This document shows, piece after piece, positions 45,340-57,400 of a stretch of 64,000 nt of DNA. The notes under the pieces are model-generated. The model was given only the letters and a program-made list of their open reading frames with translations, searched no databases and had not been told where the DNA came from. A program made the position numbers and the translations under genes. How positions within the stretch are numbered: the stretch's first letter is position 1; each line of letters begins with the position of its first letter. The stretch lies in the NCBI GenBank assembly GCA_018340805.1, contig JACMZG010001913.1, positions 21,337,313 through 21,401,312 of the forward strand, written 5' to 3'. The DNA is from Microvelia longipes (taxonomy: Eukaryota; Arthropoda; Insecta; Hemiptera; Veliidae).

Positions 45340-46430
45340 CGAGGTGAATAGTCCATCAAATTGGTTGGGTCGCGGATCAAAAAGGTTGTGAAATGGTGCT
45401 TCAATTTATCATGGTTTTTGGCTATCACACTAATCTGTACTATGTATAAACAGTAATAATAAATTACATTAAAAGAACTTAAGAGGGACAGAAAAAGTTT
45501 TTACTTACTTTTTTAGTGAATTTTTTATTAGGGCATTAAAATGTGTTAAAAATGTATCCAACTTTTTAATTCAAATGCCTCTAGAATTTAAAAGTTTGTT
45601 TAAACCTTTAAAAATAAATCATCTCTTATAAAACTACATTTGTGTTTGTATTTCTTCTTTTTAATTTTTTCCTCAAATTGTAACTGATTCTTCTAAATAA
45701 TTAAAATGAAAGTAGAGAAAATTTTTACAAACTGAAGAGTTTTGTCTGTTTTAACAGTTTTCCTGAATTTTTCTGAAAAGTTTTAATTTAAGAGATTCAT
45801 CTGCTTTTTCCTTCTGAGGCACATCCCCTTTTTGTCCATTGAGATTTTTTTTGTTCGTAGTTATTTTTTGAAAGTTTAATTTATTCTTTTAACTGATGGC
45901 TAATTATTTTTTTTTTTCATTTTTACAATTTTCTTCTTGTATTCCTTTAATTCTTATAAAATTTTCCTTTTGTTTTTTCTTTTCTTTACATTTTTTTATT
46001 TTATGATTTTGAAGAATTAAAATGCCTTTAGAGTACATTTAAAATGCTTTTTAAATAAATATATTAAAGTTATTAAAATCTCCTTATAAGAACTATTCTT
46101 GGAAACGTTTATAACTGTAGAATGTGGAAGTCAAAGATTATTAAGTATTCCACATAAGCTATTCTACATTAAGTATACCACATAAGGCATACTACATTAA
46201 GTATACCACTTAAGGTATACTACATAATCTTTGGGAGAAGTATAACATCAGAAATTTAATATTATTACAATCGAGTATCTACTAATTTTATAATACCAAT
46301 TTCTTTGTTAAAATCCAAAATAAATCAATAATACCGATTTGAATTAAATTTATTTAGAAGAAGTAAACAAGGTAAAAAGCTCCAGAATTGCCTAAATAGT
46401 TTGTGCACCAAATTGACACAAATTGTATCA
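45340..46430. other. AT-rich stretch with one hairpin repeat
   Basis: 46131-46230 has AAAGATTATTAAGTATTCC and its inverse at the other end, with three internal units of ATTAAGTATACCACATAAGG, forming a nested palindrome. No gene supported. Confidence 0.5.
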
Positions 46431-46560
46431 TATCTTATGTATTAAATTCATTGAATAATTGATAAACTGGGCTTAATACTGATAGTAGTTTGGCCTCTTT
46501 TCCCATAGCCATTAATTTAAATTATTTAATTACATCATGTTTATAATAAACAATTAGATT
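46430..46560. mobile_element. Uninterrupted relative of the 43678-44100 element (empty site)
   Basis: TTGAATAATTGATAAACTGG, TTAATACTGATAGTAGTTTG, CCTCTTTTCCCATAGCC, ATTAATTTAAATTATTTAAT, TTACATCATGTTTATAATAA runs without a break at the place where 43802-44055 holds a SINE plus target duplication. Confidence 0.72.
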
Positions 46561-46739
46561 CTTTCACCCTTGGATTCATATTTAAGCATAAAATAATCAA
46601 TATAAAATTATAAATTAAAATAATACAAATTATTTTGAATTAAAATTATTTTAATTTTATTAAAATTATAAAGTAATTGGTAGAACAAAGTAAATAGTAA
46701 TTAAAATTAAAAAATAAGTTCTCAACTCAAATATTTATT

Positions 46740-46880
46740 TATCCTATAATGGGTCTGCAAGTGTGACAGTTTCCATTTGGTGCCATAACTGTAATTACTT
46801 CTACTTGAGCCTCCCTAGAGAGAGAATAGAGACTCCCCACTCCGCTTTAACCCTTATCGGAGCTCATATTTATATTGCAC
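46740..46880 (-). mobile_element. LINE 3'UTR fragment, inverted
   Basis: On the minus strand TAGGGTGCAATATAAATATG, AGCTCCGATAAGGG, AGTGGGGAGTCTCTATTC matches 54278-54345 and 62090-62165 in order. GC-richer than its surroundings. No coding portion. Confidence 0.55.
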
Positions 46881-47199
46881 CCTACAAATGCAGCCATTTT
46901 TTAGTGACGTCACATTAAATCACTTTATACACAATTGATAATTAAAGAATATAGGTGATACATAATAATTACAACTTATTTTAAATTCATTTTACTTAAT
47001 TTAAGACAAAAATAACCTTTGTAATATTTACATGAAAAATTATAATTAGTTCAAAAAATCAAAAAATGATATCTCCAATGTACAGTTATAGTACAAGGCT
47101 ACTGAGGGAATGGTAAGAGCTTTTGTATCCTCCCTCTAAGTATTAGTCTCTTTGGAATCAATAGATAAATTATTTCATTCATCTCTTCAAAAATAATAG

Positions 47200-47799
47200 G
47201 ATATCAATTAAATTAACGAAGACTTCAGTCCTTTTTTATTAAAATTTATTCAAAATAAATTCACGAAGAGCTTTCGCCCAGGGATCCAGAGCTTCTTCAG
47301 TTCTTAAAAAATTTGTAGATACACAGGAGAGACCTCTCAACTTTTCAAAAAAAGACTTGACACGCATAACAACCAAATACTTGACAACTCAGAACATATG
47401 ACAATACTTGACCACCGACCAGACAAAGAAAACTGCCTTATACTTCATACAGAATCACATACAGACAAAAGGAAATTTTTAGAAATGCTCTATATAAAAG
47501 CTGACAAAGACAGTATGAACAAAAAACAAGACATTAACAATCTTAGCAGTATTTATTATAATATTATCTTAAAATCTTAATTTTTCCTTTACCTTTTTCT
47601 AATTTCATTTAAAATTTATTTACTTATTTAGACACGTGACATAAAAACATTCAAAATTTTATTAGTATTCAAACTTTCTCATTTTGTCATTTTAAGAACT
47701 GAAGAAGCTCAGGATCCCTGGGCGAAAGCTCTTCATGAATTTATTTTGAATAAATTTTAATAAAAAAGGACTGAAGTCTTCGTTAATTTAATTGATATC
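47200..47799 (+). mobile_element. Penelope-derived fold-back element, 110-bp arms around a coding remnant
   Basis: Arms 47200-47309 and 47690-47799 are near-perfect reverse complements of equal length. Read outward, each arm gives AAGAACTGAAGAAGCTC, GGATCCCTGGGCGAAAGCTC, a TTTATTTTGAATAAATTTT trailer and GGACTGAAGTCTTCGTTAAT. On the right arm: CTGAAGA 47699-47705, stem GCTCAG/CTGGGC (47707-47712 / 47718-47723, one G-U), GAAA 47724-47727, a hammerhead-like order. Between the arms lies a Penelope endonuclease C-terminus. Shape is MITE-like but content is Penelope, so I infer an inverted-tail insertion. Confidence 0.85.
47314..47580 (+). pseudogene. Penelope-like element, GIY-YIG domain C-terminal remnant
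   Basis: An open frame of 88 codons begins inside the domain: CRYTGETSQLFKKRLDTHNN is the second half of GIY-YIG with the conserved Arg and His. The rest (KENCLILHTESHTDKRKF, then FLEMLYIKADKDSMNKKQD, ending NNLSSIYYNIILKS) fits the endonuclease C-terminus and ends at a stop. The preceding GIY strand, the reverse transcriptase and any start codon are absent, so it is 5'-truncated and not functional. It differs strongly from the 9481-10410 copy, so at least two Penelope lineages are present. Confidence 0.78.
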
Positions 47800-49060
47800 A
47801 CAATTTAAAACAGTCCAAAAAAGATCTAAAATTATTAAAAATAATAGGAAATCCAAAAAGTTTAATTATTATCGGTGGCAGCTATTTTAAACAAACAAAA
47901 ACTTTTTGGTTAAATTCTGTACAAATATGTAATATTAACTTCATAATATGTATGTCTTCATGTGTATAGAAATAATAAGTATGTTTTGCTAGTATTGAAC
48001 AAATTTAAATTATATTAACTATAGTGTTTGTTGTTGTTTTAATAAGTTTTCACAACAATAGGAGAGAACAAAAAGCCCCAACTAAAAACTAACGTAAATT
48101 TAAAAAAATTAAATGGATTTCTGGCATAGAAAGTTGGGAAAAGAATTTTTCCTGAGTTTTCTCGCCCTTCTAAAAAGTTGTTTCCTTTTTAAAAGTTTCC
48201 CCCATTCACAACACTTAATTCACTCGGTTAAAATACTTGGTTCCTCCTTATGTTAAGTGGTTCCCTTCTCGAAAAACTCTTTATATCATATTTATTAATT
48301 CAAAAAGAAACAAAATTTATTTTATCGTTAACTATCAAAGAATTTTTATTAATTTTGATGATAATGGTTGATATATGTAGCTCTCCAATATTTAACTTTT
48401 ACAGATGAACCCTAGGGTGCAAAACCAACTCAATTAATGGAGTCAATTTAAGTTTTTTTAAAGTTTTCGTAACAAATACCCTTCTAATTTTTCTTTAGAA
48501 TCCAGCTCTTAGAAGCTTCCCCACTAAGCTTTTCCCAATCCCCTTAAACTTTCTTGGGAAACCATCTTCATTCTGTTTCATATTTCCATTAAAATGAAAA
48601 AAAATTTGTTTCATTTACCTGTCATCGCTTTAAGTAAAATATTTTTTTACTTCTTCTTTTAATTATAAAAAGAAATTGGTTTTGTTACACCCCATTTTTA
48701 TGAATATAAATTGCTATGAATATTGCTTTTTAAAATGTCACTATAGTTAAGGTTCTGTGTATTGATTGATTTAAGCCCATCGCTAACAAATTATAAAAGC
48801 ATTAGTGTTTTATTATTCTGTTGTTATTAACTATGAAAGTAACAATAAAATATTTGTTAAGCTTTAATCTAAAATAAAAGAATTTGCAAGCTGCTGTTAA
48901 CTATTATAATAATAATCTATCTTTATTTCAGTGAATCAAGGTATTCTCGATCTATTCTATCCTTGTAATTTTATTTTGTATTATTATTTAATAATTATAA
49001 AATACAATCTATTATATGTTATAATGTTACGATTACAAACTCTTTAGTTTTTTGTCAATT
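47800..49060. other. AT-rich stretch, nothing recognised
   Basis: No supported feature. Confidence 0.4.
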
Positions 49061-49062
49061 TC

Positions 49063-49165
49063 AGGAACTGACAAAGCTCAGGATCCCTGGACGATAGCTT
49101 TTCGATAATTTACATTCAATAAATTTTTAAGGACTGAAGTCTCAATTAATTATTTTTACAATTCA
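49063..49165 (+). mobile_element. Solo Penelope-type tail, decayed
   Basis: GGAACTGACAAAGCTCAGG, ATCCCTGGACGATAGCTTTT, ATTCAATAAATTTTTAAGG and ACTGAAGTCTCAATTAAT parallel the right arm of 47200-47799. The hairpin GCTCAG/CTGGAC and the position of GAAA (here GATA) are kept. No inverted partner nearby. Confidence 0.65.
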
Positions 49166-49199
49166 TAATTTTCCAAAAAGCTCTAAAGTTATTCTATCT

Positions 49200-49615
49200 G
49201 TGGTTTAATGATTCTATCCTTAATTCAATTAATCGATCCTTAGCATAATGAATTAATTCTTAGTTCAATGACTCAATCCTTAGCATAATGAATTAACCCT
49301 TAGTTCAATGACTCAATCCTTAGCATAATGAATTAACTCTTAGTTCAATGACTCAATCCTTAGCATAATGAATTAATCCTTAGTTCAATGACTCAATCCT
49401 TAGCATAATGAATGAATTCTTAGCATAATGAATTAATCCTTAGTTCAATGACTCAATCCTTAGCATAATGAATTAATCCTTAGCATAATAAATTAATCCT
49501 TAGTTCGATGACTCAATCCGTAGCATAATAAATTAATCCTTAGTTCGATGACTCAATCCTTAGCATAATAAATTAATCCTTAGTGCAATGAATTTATCTT
49601 GATCCCCTGTTCAAT
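49200..49615. repeat. 40-bp minisatellite, about ten copies
   Basis: The unit combines TTAGTTCAATGACTCAATCC and TTAGCATAATGAATTAATCC, themselves related half-units of 20 bp. Copies differ at few positions. Non-coding. Confidence 0.93.
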
Positions 49616-50105
49616 TAATCAATCCTAATATATACTCATAATTTTTTAGGTCTTTGAAATTCTTTAACATGTAATTTGGGTGTATAAATGATATAAAGGA
49701 ATTATATTATTTAAAAAATCAGTTTTAATTGAAATTCAAGCTCCGACAAGTATTGAGGTTTTTGATATAATTTGGTTTATTTTATCAGGATTGTGGAAAC
49801 CTGAGAGATATGGCAACCCCAGTGCGCACTGTTTAGAACAAATCCCACAATCTAATTTGTTTTTTATTCACCAGACCTGAAATAAAATGTAACGAGAAAA
49901 CCCTTGATTACATTTCACATTTTATATTTGTCCTTTTTTCTATTATCCTTTCATTCCATTTCTTTATTTTCATCTTTTTTAAATTTTACTTCTTTTTTAT
50001 TTTTTTACTAAATTTTATTCTTTTACTTTTTTTTTAACTATTTTTATCTACTAAACTGATCTATTATTGTATCAAGGGGCTTACACATTTACATACAACA
50101 AGGAT
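49616..50105. other. AT-rich stretch, nothing recognised
   Basis: T-rich tracts; no supported feature. Confidence 0.4.
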
Positions 50106-50332
50106 AATAATGAAAACTATGAAGTCTCTCCACAAAAAAAAACTTTATTGGCAAAGCGCTTTCAACCTATAAAGAGGCCATCATCAGTGCAAAACCAACA
50201 AGTACAACAGAATAAAAAAACAACATAAAATAATGTGAAAGAACAAATTACGATGATGACCTCTTTGTAGGTTGAAAGCGCTTTGCCAATAAAGTTTTGT
50301 TTTTTGTGGAGAGACTTCATAGTTTTTATTAT
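50106..50332. mobile_element. Fold-back element of the GTCTCTCCACAAAA family
   Basis: Arms about 50106-50188 and 50251-50332 are reverse complements: GAAGTCTCTCCACAAAA, ACTTTATTGGCAAAGCGC, TTTCAACCTA(T/C)AAAGAGG. Read outward from the left arm: CACTGATGA, T, GGCCT-hairpin-AGGTT, GAAAGCGC. The right arm has CGATGAT in place of CTGATGA. The spacer is A-rich and non-coding. It ends about 300 nt before the last exon of the TMEM47-like gene. Confidence 0.83.
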
Positions 50333-50632
50333 TTATAATGGAAGTAATTCACGCTCATTCTAATCATTCTACAAAAAGGTTGGTTAACTTGGGTTTTGAA
50401 TCATTACGTTGTTGTGGAGTAAGAAGTTGGTGGTATTGTGTGTCACATTTTGGGGGTATTGGTTTATTATAATCACTAATACAATACTATACATTTCGGC
50501 ATAGTCTTAAAATTATTTTTACCAAATGGTTTATACCAGATCTCAAAAAATTATCCTCAAGAATTGGTTTTAGCACTAGGGTTTTTTATTTGCTTTGATT
50601 TATTATTAATGAAATCACTGTTTTGTTTCCAG

Positions 50633-50781
50633 GTAACAGGCAAGTGTGGGAATTTGGTTGGGCTTACGGAGTGGGTTGGGGTGCAGCAATATTTCTCTTC
50701 GGTGCTGTAGTCATGCTTCTGTGCGATAAGGAAAGTGAAATGATTTACTATAAACAAAGGAAGGTGCCGGGTCAAGCCTAG
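50633..50781 (+). CDS. TMEM47-like claudin-family protein, terminal coding exon
   Basis: The acceptor TTTTGTTTCCAG precedes GT, which completes the split Gly codon from 25135. The exon encodes NRQVWEFGWAYGVGWGAAIF, a hydrophobic LFGAVVMLLC segment (fourth membrane helix), and a polar cytoplasmic tail, DKESEMIYYKQRKVPGQA, ending at TAG 50779-50781. The WEFGWAYGVGWGAAIF segment closely parallels the fourth helix of vertebrate TMEM47, with aromatic/Gly spacing conserved. The family belongs to the PMP22/claudin fold and acts at cell-cell junctions. The C-terminus is longer than the vertebrate one. N-terminal two thirds lie outside what can be seen. Confidence 0.88.
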
Positions 50782-53700
50782 TCCCCACACCCCCTGCCTG
50801 ACCTTGTTCTTTAGTCAGGCGGGTTCTCGCCTACATCTCGTCAAAGAACATTCCTACAAATAGTGTCGATAAACTACACTCCTCCAACTCAAATAGATTT
50901 CTTATAAAATCAACTATCGATCGAAATATCTCCTCAAATTACTTAAGAACTCGATTTTTAATTAATTTTTTGAATAAAATCAAAACTTGTGATGGATATT
51001 TTCACTAAACAAACCCGAAGGTTGTGTGAAATGCATCTTTCCAAGACTACAGCTAAAAAAACAGTTTGTAGCCTACCAATAAGCTTTGAAAACACTAGAC
51101 ATTAACTAGTGTCCCCGTGTACAGATTTTCATTAGTATTTCAAAGTATTTTAATTTTAATTGACTTATCTATCAACAAAATTGTTAATAAATAGACCACC
51201 TTACCTATACTGCTCTTTTGAGTGATTTATTGAAGCACAAAACGCTTAAGATCTGCTTTTTTCAGTTTCCATAACTTAGTGCTTTAATTTAAACTAATAA
51301 CAGTTAATCAGTTATGTGTTGGATGGTCTTGTGATAAACCAAACAATTATTGTTCAAACTCATGGTTTTGTTTTATTGTACAGCATCTACTGTACATTCA
51401 TAAAACTGTTAACAGTTGTTTTTAATGTTATGTATTTACTTAAAACATAGTTAAATCTTGTCCATAATTCATTGCTGTGAATTTGATGCTAATTGCACAA
51501 CCTGTAATAATATTATTAAGAAGGTAATTGATTACCAAGTTTTACCTTAAAACCCCTAAATTGGAAGTATTTATTTTTAAAATATATTACTTTAATATAT
51601 TTCATACTCGATAAAAAAAAATCTCAATTTGTATCATAATAATTGGAAGTAAAATCTTACTTACACTGACTGAGAAAAGGTATAGATTTGTGGTAAGTAA
51701 TTGAAAATTTTAATTTTTTAGTTATTCAAGAGGTGGCACCACTAGTCCTGTAATTTACAGAGTCGATTAGCGTTGTTATCTCTTATATTTTCCATAAACT
51801 AATTGCATTTGAAATCTTATAACTATCCATTTCTATACTTTTGTCTCTTCGTTTTTAATAGACTTTAATTATATCAATAGAATTATTTGGTTTGAAGTAC
51901 AGTATTTTTTACGTGTAAATAATCTATAATTTAAACACTAAGACTTTATTTAAATGTGCCACTGAAAATATTAAACAAATATGTTCTATGTTCAATGTAA
52001 AACTATAAATTAATTTGTGTTTATTAATTAAATATTCAATGAATGTTTTAAAATAGTTGGATTAAAAACTTCCAAAAATTTAAATGTTTAAAAGATATAT
52101 TTCATAGGATGTATTTTTTGGACTAAATGTAATTTACTTAGTTATATATTTCTTTTTGTATAATTCATTTGTCAAAAATCATAGTTAAATCAAAACCCTT
52201 ATTTTATTATTATTTTTTTAAGTTCAAGTAGTTAAATAATTAACTTCTATGATTTATACTTATTTGTAAAAGTGATAAATAATTGTTAAACTTTAATTAT
52301 TAAGAACGCAAAATGAAAAAAAATGTATCGAGTTGTGAATATTTTTAACTGAAATGTTCCTTAAGTAATAACCATGGACAGAGAAATTTTTTGTTAGTTT
52401 TCTTATTAAATTAAATTCATACCTAACAATTTTATTTATTTTTTACTTGGTAAGGTATGAGAAAAGCAGCCTTATATTAATATTTTATATATTATAACAC
52501 ATTATCTTTAAAGATTCACTTAAGTTGAGTGAGGAAATTTTTTCAAAAAAATATAATCATATCCGTACCTTTTAGATATTTGTGGATTACTTATACATTC
52601 CATTTTGGTTTAAGGTGTATTAAAATATTTGGTGGGAAGAAATGTAATTGGTTTAAACCAGATTTTGATCCCTCTTATTGGCTTTTGCCCAAAGTTTTGA
52701 TTCAGGTTACCCAAGATTTTGATTGTGGGGAAGTTAAAGTAAGTTTTAGGGTTTAGTCCATCTAAATTTTGAATCGTTTTCACAAGTTTGATGAGTTCTA
52801 GAATTTTCTGTTGTTTAGAAACTGGTTCTACAATTTGATACCTTATTTACTTTTCATTATTGATTGTTTTTAATTCGAGTGAAGTAAAAATAATCACTTT
52901 AATTTGAAAAATAGAAGTAAAACAGATTTTATTTCACCTCGGGCCTGAACCTATAATTAAGTGGAACTTGGTTGGAATAATACATTTGGTTGGCTTTTAC
53001 TTTGAAATTATGATACTTATTTATACTAATAGATGGGAAGGACATTTTACCACATTTATCTGTAGGAGGATACTTGATTAGATCCTGAGGCTGTAAGATT
53101 CAAAATAGCTCTCTATTATTAATTAGTGATTGATTTTTCATAAAATACTAATATAAATATTGGTGCTTTACAATTGTTTAAGCATTTTAACATTTTTAAT
53201 TAAAATTATGTTAAAAGTAGTCCTCTTCAACTAAATATAGATTCTTGTACCCTTTTGCTATCTATGACCGATTTTATAAAATACTTAGTAGGTTTTTTCA
53301 ATTTATTATATTTGTTTCTAATGATCTTTCTTCATTATTAGTTATTTACAACACATTTATATAATAATTTTTTGTTGTTAAGAGTGGTACCCCTACTTAA
53401 AACCACCAGTCAACCGACTTTTTTGTTATCAGTTGAATTCCATTGTATTTACGGTCCTATGCCCCATTAGTATTATTCTAAGTTAATGATAATAGAATTT
53501 AACGAATCTATGAGGTAATTAATATATATTATACAAATATAAAAATAGAGCTCATTTATCCAAAGTAAATTTCAATCTTAAATTCGTCTACGTATAGGAT
53601 GTGCTGTCACTTACACTCCCTTGGAAAGGAAATGACAATTATATCATGATGAACTTACAACACAAGAATTAGATAAATATTATTCCAACCAAGTTACCAA

Positions 53701-53800
53701 TTAGATTCCTAGTTGTAATTAACATTTACCTCATTTCAATTGAAGTAACAAAAGAGGGAACTGTAGCTATAATTATTTTCCTTTTTTGTTTATTAATAAA
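50782..53800 (+). other. 3'UTR and downstream AT-rich sequence of the TMEM47-like gene
   Basis: The first AATAAA after the stop is at 50973-50978, and several more follow, so the poly(A) site cannot be fixed from sequence. The first ~60 nt include GCCTGACC...GTCAGGCGGG, a possible 7-bp hairpin. The remainder is unique AT-rich sequence without a supported gene. Confidence 0.5.
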
Positions 53801-53807
53801 TTGGAAA

Positions 53808-54250
53808 TTGATTAATTCATATAAAAAATATCTTATATCTGCAGGAAACACAAAAGAGACTTATTTTAATAAAGTGAGGATTGAAAGGAAGAGGGAAGGA
53901 CTGGTTAAAATGCTAAAAACTGTAACACATGCTAAAATGCTTTTGGGTAGATGGTTAATGAACACCCTAAAACTTAACTGGCATGCCTTTGCTGGTTGCA
54001 GACAAGCAAAAATTTTCATTACAGGGCCAAGTGCAAAAAATACTAATTTTCTAATTAACCTTAGCAAGCCTTGCCTTAGGAACCTAGTTAGTGTTCTGAC
54101 CAATCACTGTAGATTAAATAAACGTCTTAATACTTTGGGCATAATCTCAGAGGCTAACTACTCCCGTGTGAGGGCATTATGAGGAGACAGCCTTTCGCCC
54201 TTCTGCCTGCTTGCAGAGTGTGAGGCCTATACTTGGCTTTGTCTCTCCAC
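53808..54250 (+). pseudogene. Non-LTR retrotransposon remnant, C-terminal region
   Basis: A 124-codon frame ending at 54180-54182 contains the conserved LINE C-terminal pattern: GCRQAKIFITGPSAKN, LRNLVSVLTNHCRLNKRLNT, LGIISEA. After the stop, in another frame, PFCLLAECEAYTW supplies the ECEA motif that normally follows. In live elements this region follows RNase H. It matches the 33795-34690 remnant in layout but is a separate insertion. The minus-strand frame at 53861-54103 is its shadow. Reverse transcriptase and RNase H are missing. Confidence 0.78.
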
Positions 54251-54480
54251 CCTATTACTACTACTACTGTGTTGTATAGGGTGCATTATGAATTTGTGTG
54301 CTGATAGGTGTTCTAGAGGGGTGGGGAATACCTAGACTGCCGTAGAGTATGATTAAGTACCATTATGGTACTTAATGGATATTGCCACACTCCCAGACCA
54401 CTTATCACTGTGTTATTCAACCCTAATTCTCCCTCTACTAATATAGTCTCTTTGAGGAAATAGAATGATAGACAAGCTTA
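54250..54480 (+). mobile_element. LINE 3'UTR attached to the 53808-54250 remnant
   Basis: It contains CTATTACTACTACTACTG, TATAGGGTGCATTATGAATT, GAGGGGTGGGGAATACCTAG and CTCCCAGACCACTTATCACT, followed by an AT-rich trailer. The same order occurs at 62090-62290, and inverted at 46740-46880. Confidence 0.65.
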
Positions 54481-57400
54481 TGTTTGTTTAAATTTTTACA
54501 AATTTTATACAAAATTAAATTGTTAAACACATAAAAATAAAAATACAATAATCATTGTCAATTTTCCTAATTTAAAGGGTACATTGTGTTATAGTTTAAA
54601 AATAAAAACAAACAACAATACCGCCATGCAGGTATAAACATTATGGTTTATAACGTTTAATCCCCATGCTAAGAATTCAAGGAGCGAAGTAATAAACTTA
54701 AAATTGCTATTTAATATGTTACCAATTTAACTCTTTTATAAAAGGCTAACAAATTTTTCTTTAAAAAATATTTATTATAACATGAATTTTAGTTAGTGTC
54801 ATTTGTTATTTTTTTTTGTTAATATTTTTTATTTTTTTATTTAATTTATTTACTTAGGATTAATTATTATAATTTATTTTAAAATAAGTTAATTTTGGGT
54901 TAATTGTTGGGTTTAATTTATATATGTTATTAATTAAAATTAATAAGAATGGTTTTGAAGAATTTTACTTGAGATTTAGTGACTCTAGTTTCTATTTTAT
55001 AAAATTAATAATTTTTATTAAATAATATGTATTACTTAAACTGGATGTTCTTGAATATTGCTATACATGTATTTAATATTTTAAAACCAGATTATAAAGC
55101 TAATTAATATAAATTAAATCTGACAATTTTAGTTTTCCAATAGTATATTATTTTATTATTGATTTGTTACTAACGTTGATATCAATGACTAGCAACAGTT
55201 GGTTTTATTCGCCATTATAGTGTGGTAAAACAAAAACTTATAATTGAGTTGCCTTAAAAATTTTTTTAAATATTATAATATATTTACTAATCCAACCAAA
55301 ATTTTTATAAACATTAAGTTTAAAGTAAATCTATCTCTAAAAATTTAGACGAGGTGGGTTTTAGATAACACTATAATCTCAAAGAAACTAGCTGTGGCTT
55401 TTGGTAGAATTATTGTTACAAGAATTGAAGAATTGTCTGATGTCAAATTCTGTGTAAATTTGATGATTTTCTTGGTTTTGTACTGAAAGATTGATTAAAT
55501 ACCAATGTTTATTGTTATATTGGAAAAATATTGATCTTTTATTTATTTATTTTACAACGTTGTTATTCATATTAGTTGTCTTTAATCTAATATTATAAGT
55601 GAGTATTCAAGAATTAAGATGAACTTTCTTCCTATGCTAAATAAGGAATGCCGGCCATAAAATTGTTATTTTAATTTATAATTGGAGATGAAAATATTGT
55701 ATTAAAATTTAAACATAAGAGTGACATAAAACGTTTTTATTTAGTTTTATTAGAGTGACAATTATTAAAAGTGCTTGTTAAATCTAAACTTTGAAGGGTT
55801 CATTTTTTTACAAACAACCTCCGTCATTTACTTATAATATAAAATTTGTTATTTTAATGGTAGAAATTTCATTTAATTCATTAATTTTATTTAATGAACC
55901 CCACCTTTTGACAAATAAGGCCAAAAGTTTGTCTAATAGTTTATTTTGCCCTATATTTAGAGTATTTTTCTATTGTTATCTTTTTTTTATTATTGATTTA
56001 ATTTAAAATTGTACTTATTCTATTTAGACTGTTCGCGTTACAATTATCTTAGTCTTAATTTACATTAATTAACCCCTATTATACTTATTATTATTTTTTT
56101 GCTTTGCATATTTTAATGCAAGCATAATTAATGCATAATTTAATCAATTAAATTAATGTATTAATAGTTTCTTTGTTGAAGTTATTGAAAGCATAAAGGT
56201 TTACAAATAGCCAATGACAAGGGATAAGAATTATAAATATTAGATTAAGCCTACCCCTCTTACTTATATCTAAATACAGTGTATAACATTGTGGTTTTTT
56301 CTCTGGTTTAATAAGAGCCTAAACAACTCAAGCCTGGAATTACTTGCGATGCAAAAAAGTTACAAAATATGCCTATTATGTCAAAGATTAACTTAAAAAC
56401 AATAATGTTTGGAATAAATCTAATTATCATTTTTTTGTTTTGTTAAAAACCGACTCAAAAATTGTAATGCATTGATTTTTTATCAAGTTTACTTTGATAA
56501 ATAATGTTTGACAGATGTAAATGTCCACTATTTAACTAAGCAAACAAACCAGAAAGCCGCATTTTGAAATATAATGTGATTTAGTTTGTTTACAGTAAGT
56601 GGGTTAATATTCTCTCTCTTAAATTTTAATTTAACGTTTTAATTAAATTGACAATTTGGCGTAAGATAAAGTTAATTATCCTTTTCTCTTTTTAATATTT
56701 GTATTTGATTTGTTCTCACAGAGATAGTAAATGTTTTTGAAAAGTCATTTTTAACATTTGAGTGATATCTTTAATTTTCCTAGTTATTATTCCTAGTTAT
56801 TCATTATACTTTATCAAAAAGGATTTACTGACTGCATTTTTTTGTTAACTATGTCAGCTTAACATTATTTTTGTTAAAAATGATTCAATATTTGTATAAT
56901 TAGCCATTTTAACACTGCAGTATATTAATTGTAAGAAACAATTTGACAGGTAAGTATGGCAATAATTGGCAAGAATACTAAAGAGTGTTGAGATTTTTTT
57001 TGAACATGTATAAATGAGTATAATTGTGAAGTGAAATAGTAATTGATTAAGTAATTTATCCCTTAGTGTTTTTTATGCTAGATGTATTATTTTTTCCCTA
57101 TAATAAACATACTAATAAGTGCCATACAATAAATTTAGGGTTGACAGGCATCCCAGTATTCTGGAATTGTCCCAATTTTCTGTCTCAAATCCGGCATCTT
57201 GATTTTTGTTCTGACCCCATGTTTGTTAAATTCCTTTAGAATATTTAATTGATATTTTCAGTTATTTTTTTTTACAGTTAAATTTCAATATTTACAGTTA
57301 TTTACTGAAAAATAACTTTTATATTTTAATAAAGGTTTTTAAAAGAATCATTTCTAATGTGTTTCAATTCTAGGTTGGTAGAAAAGGTGTAAAATTCAAC

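Larger units (their letters stand above)
25136..50632 (+). other. 25.5-kb intron of the TMEM47-like gene
   Basis: It begins GTAAAT and ends TTTTGTTTCCAG. The exons on either side share a split Gly codon (G + GT). It hosts nearly all repeat classes in the window, plus a minus-strand tRNA-Ala gene. No additional exon could be recognised within it. Confidence 0.8.

Noticed and set aside
53861..54103. 80-residue minus-strand frame
   Set aside because: Shadow of the LINE remnant on the + strand, which has recognisable motifs.
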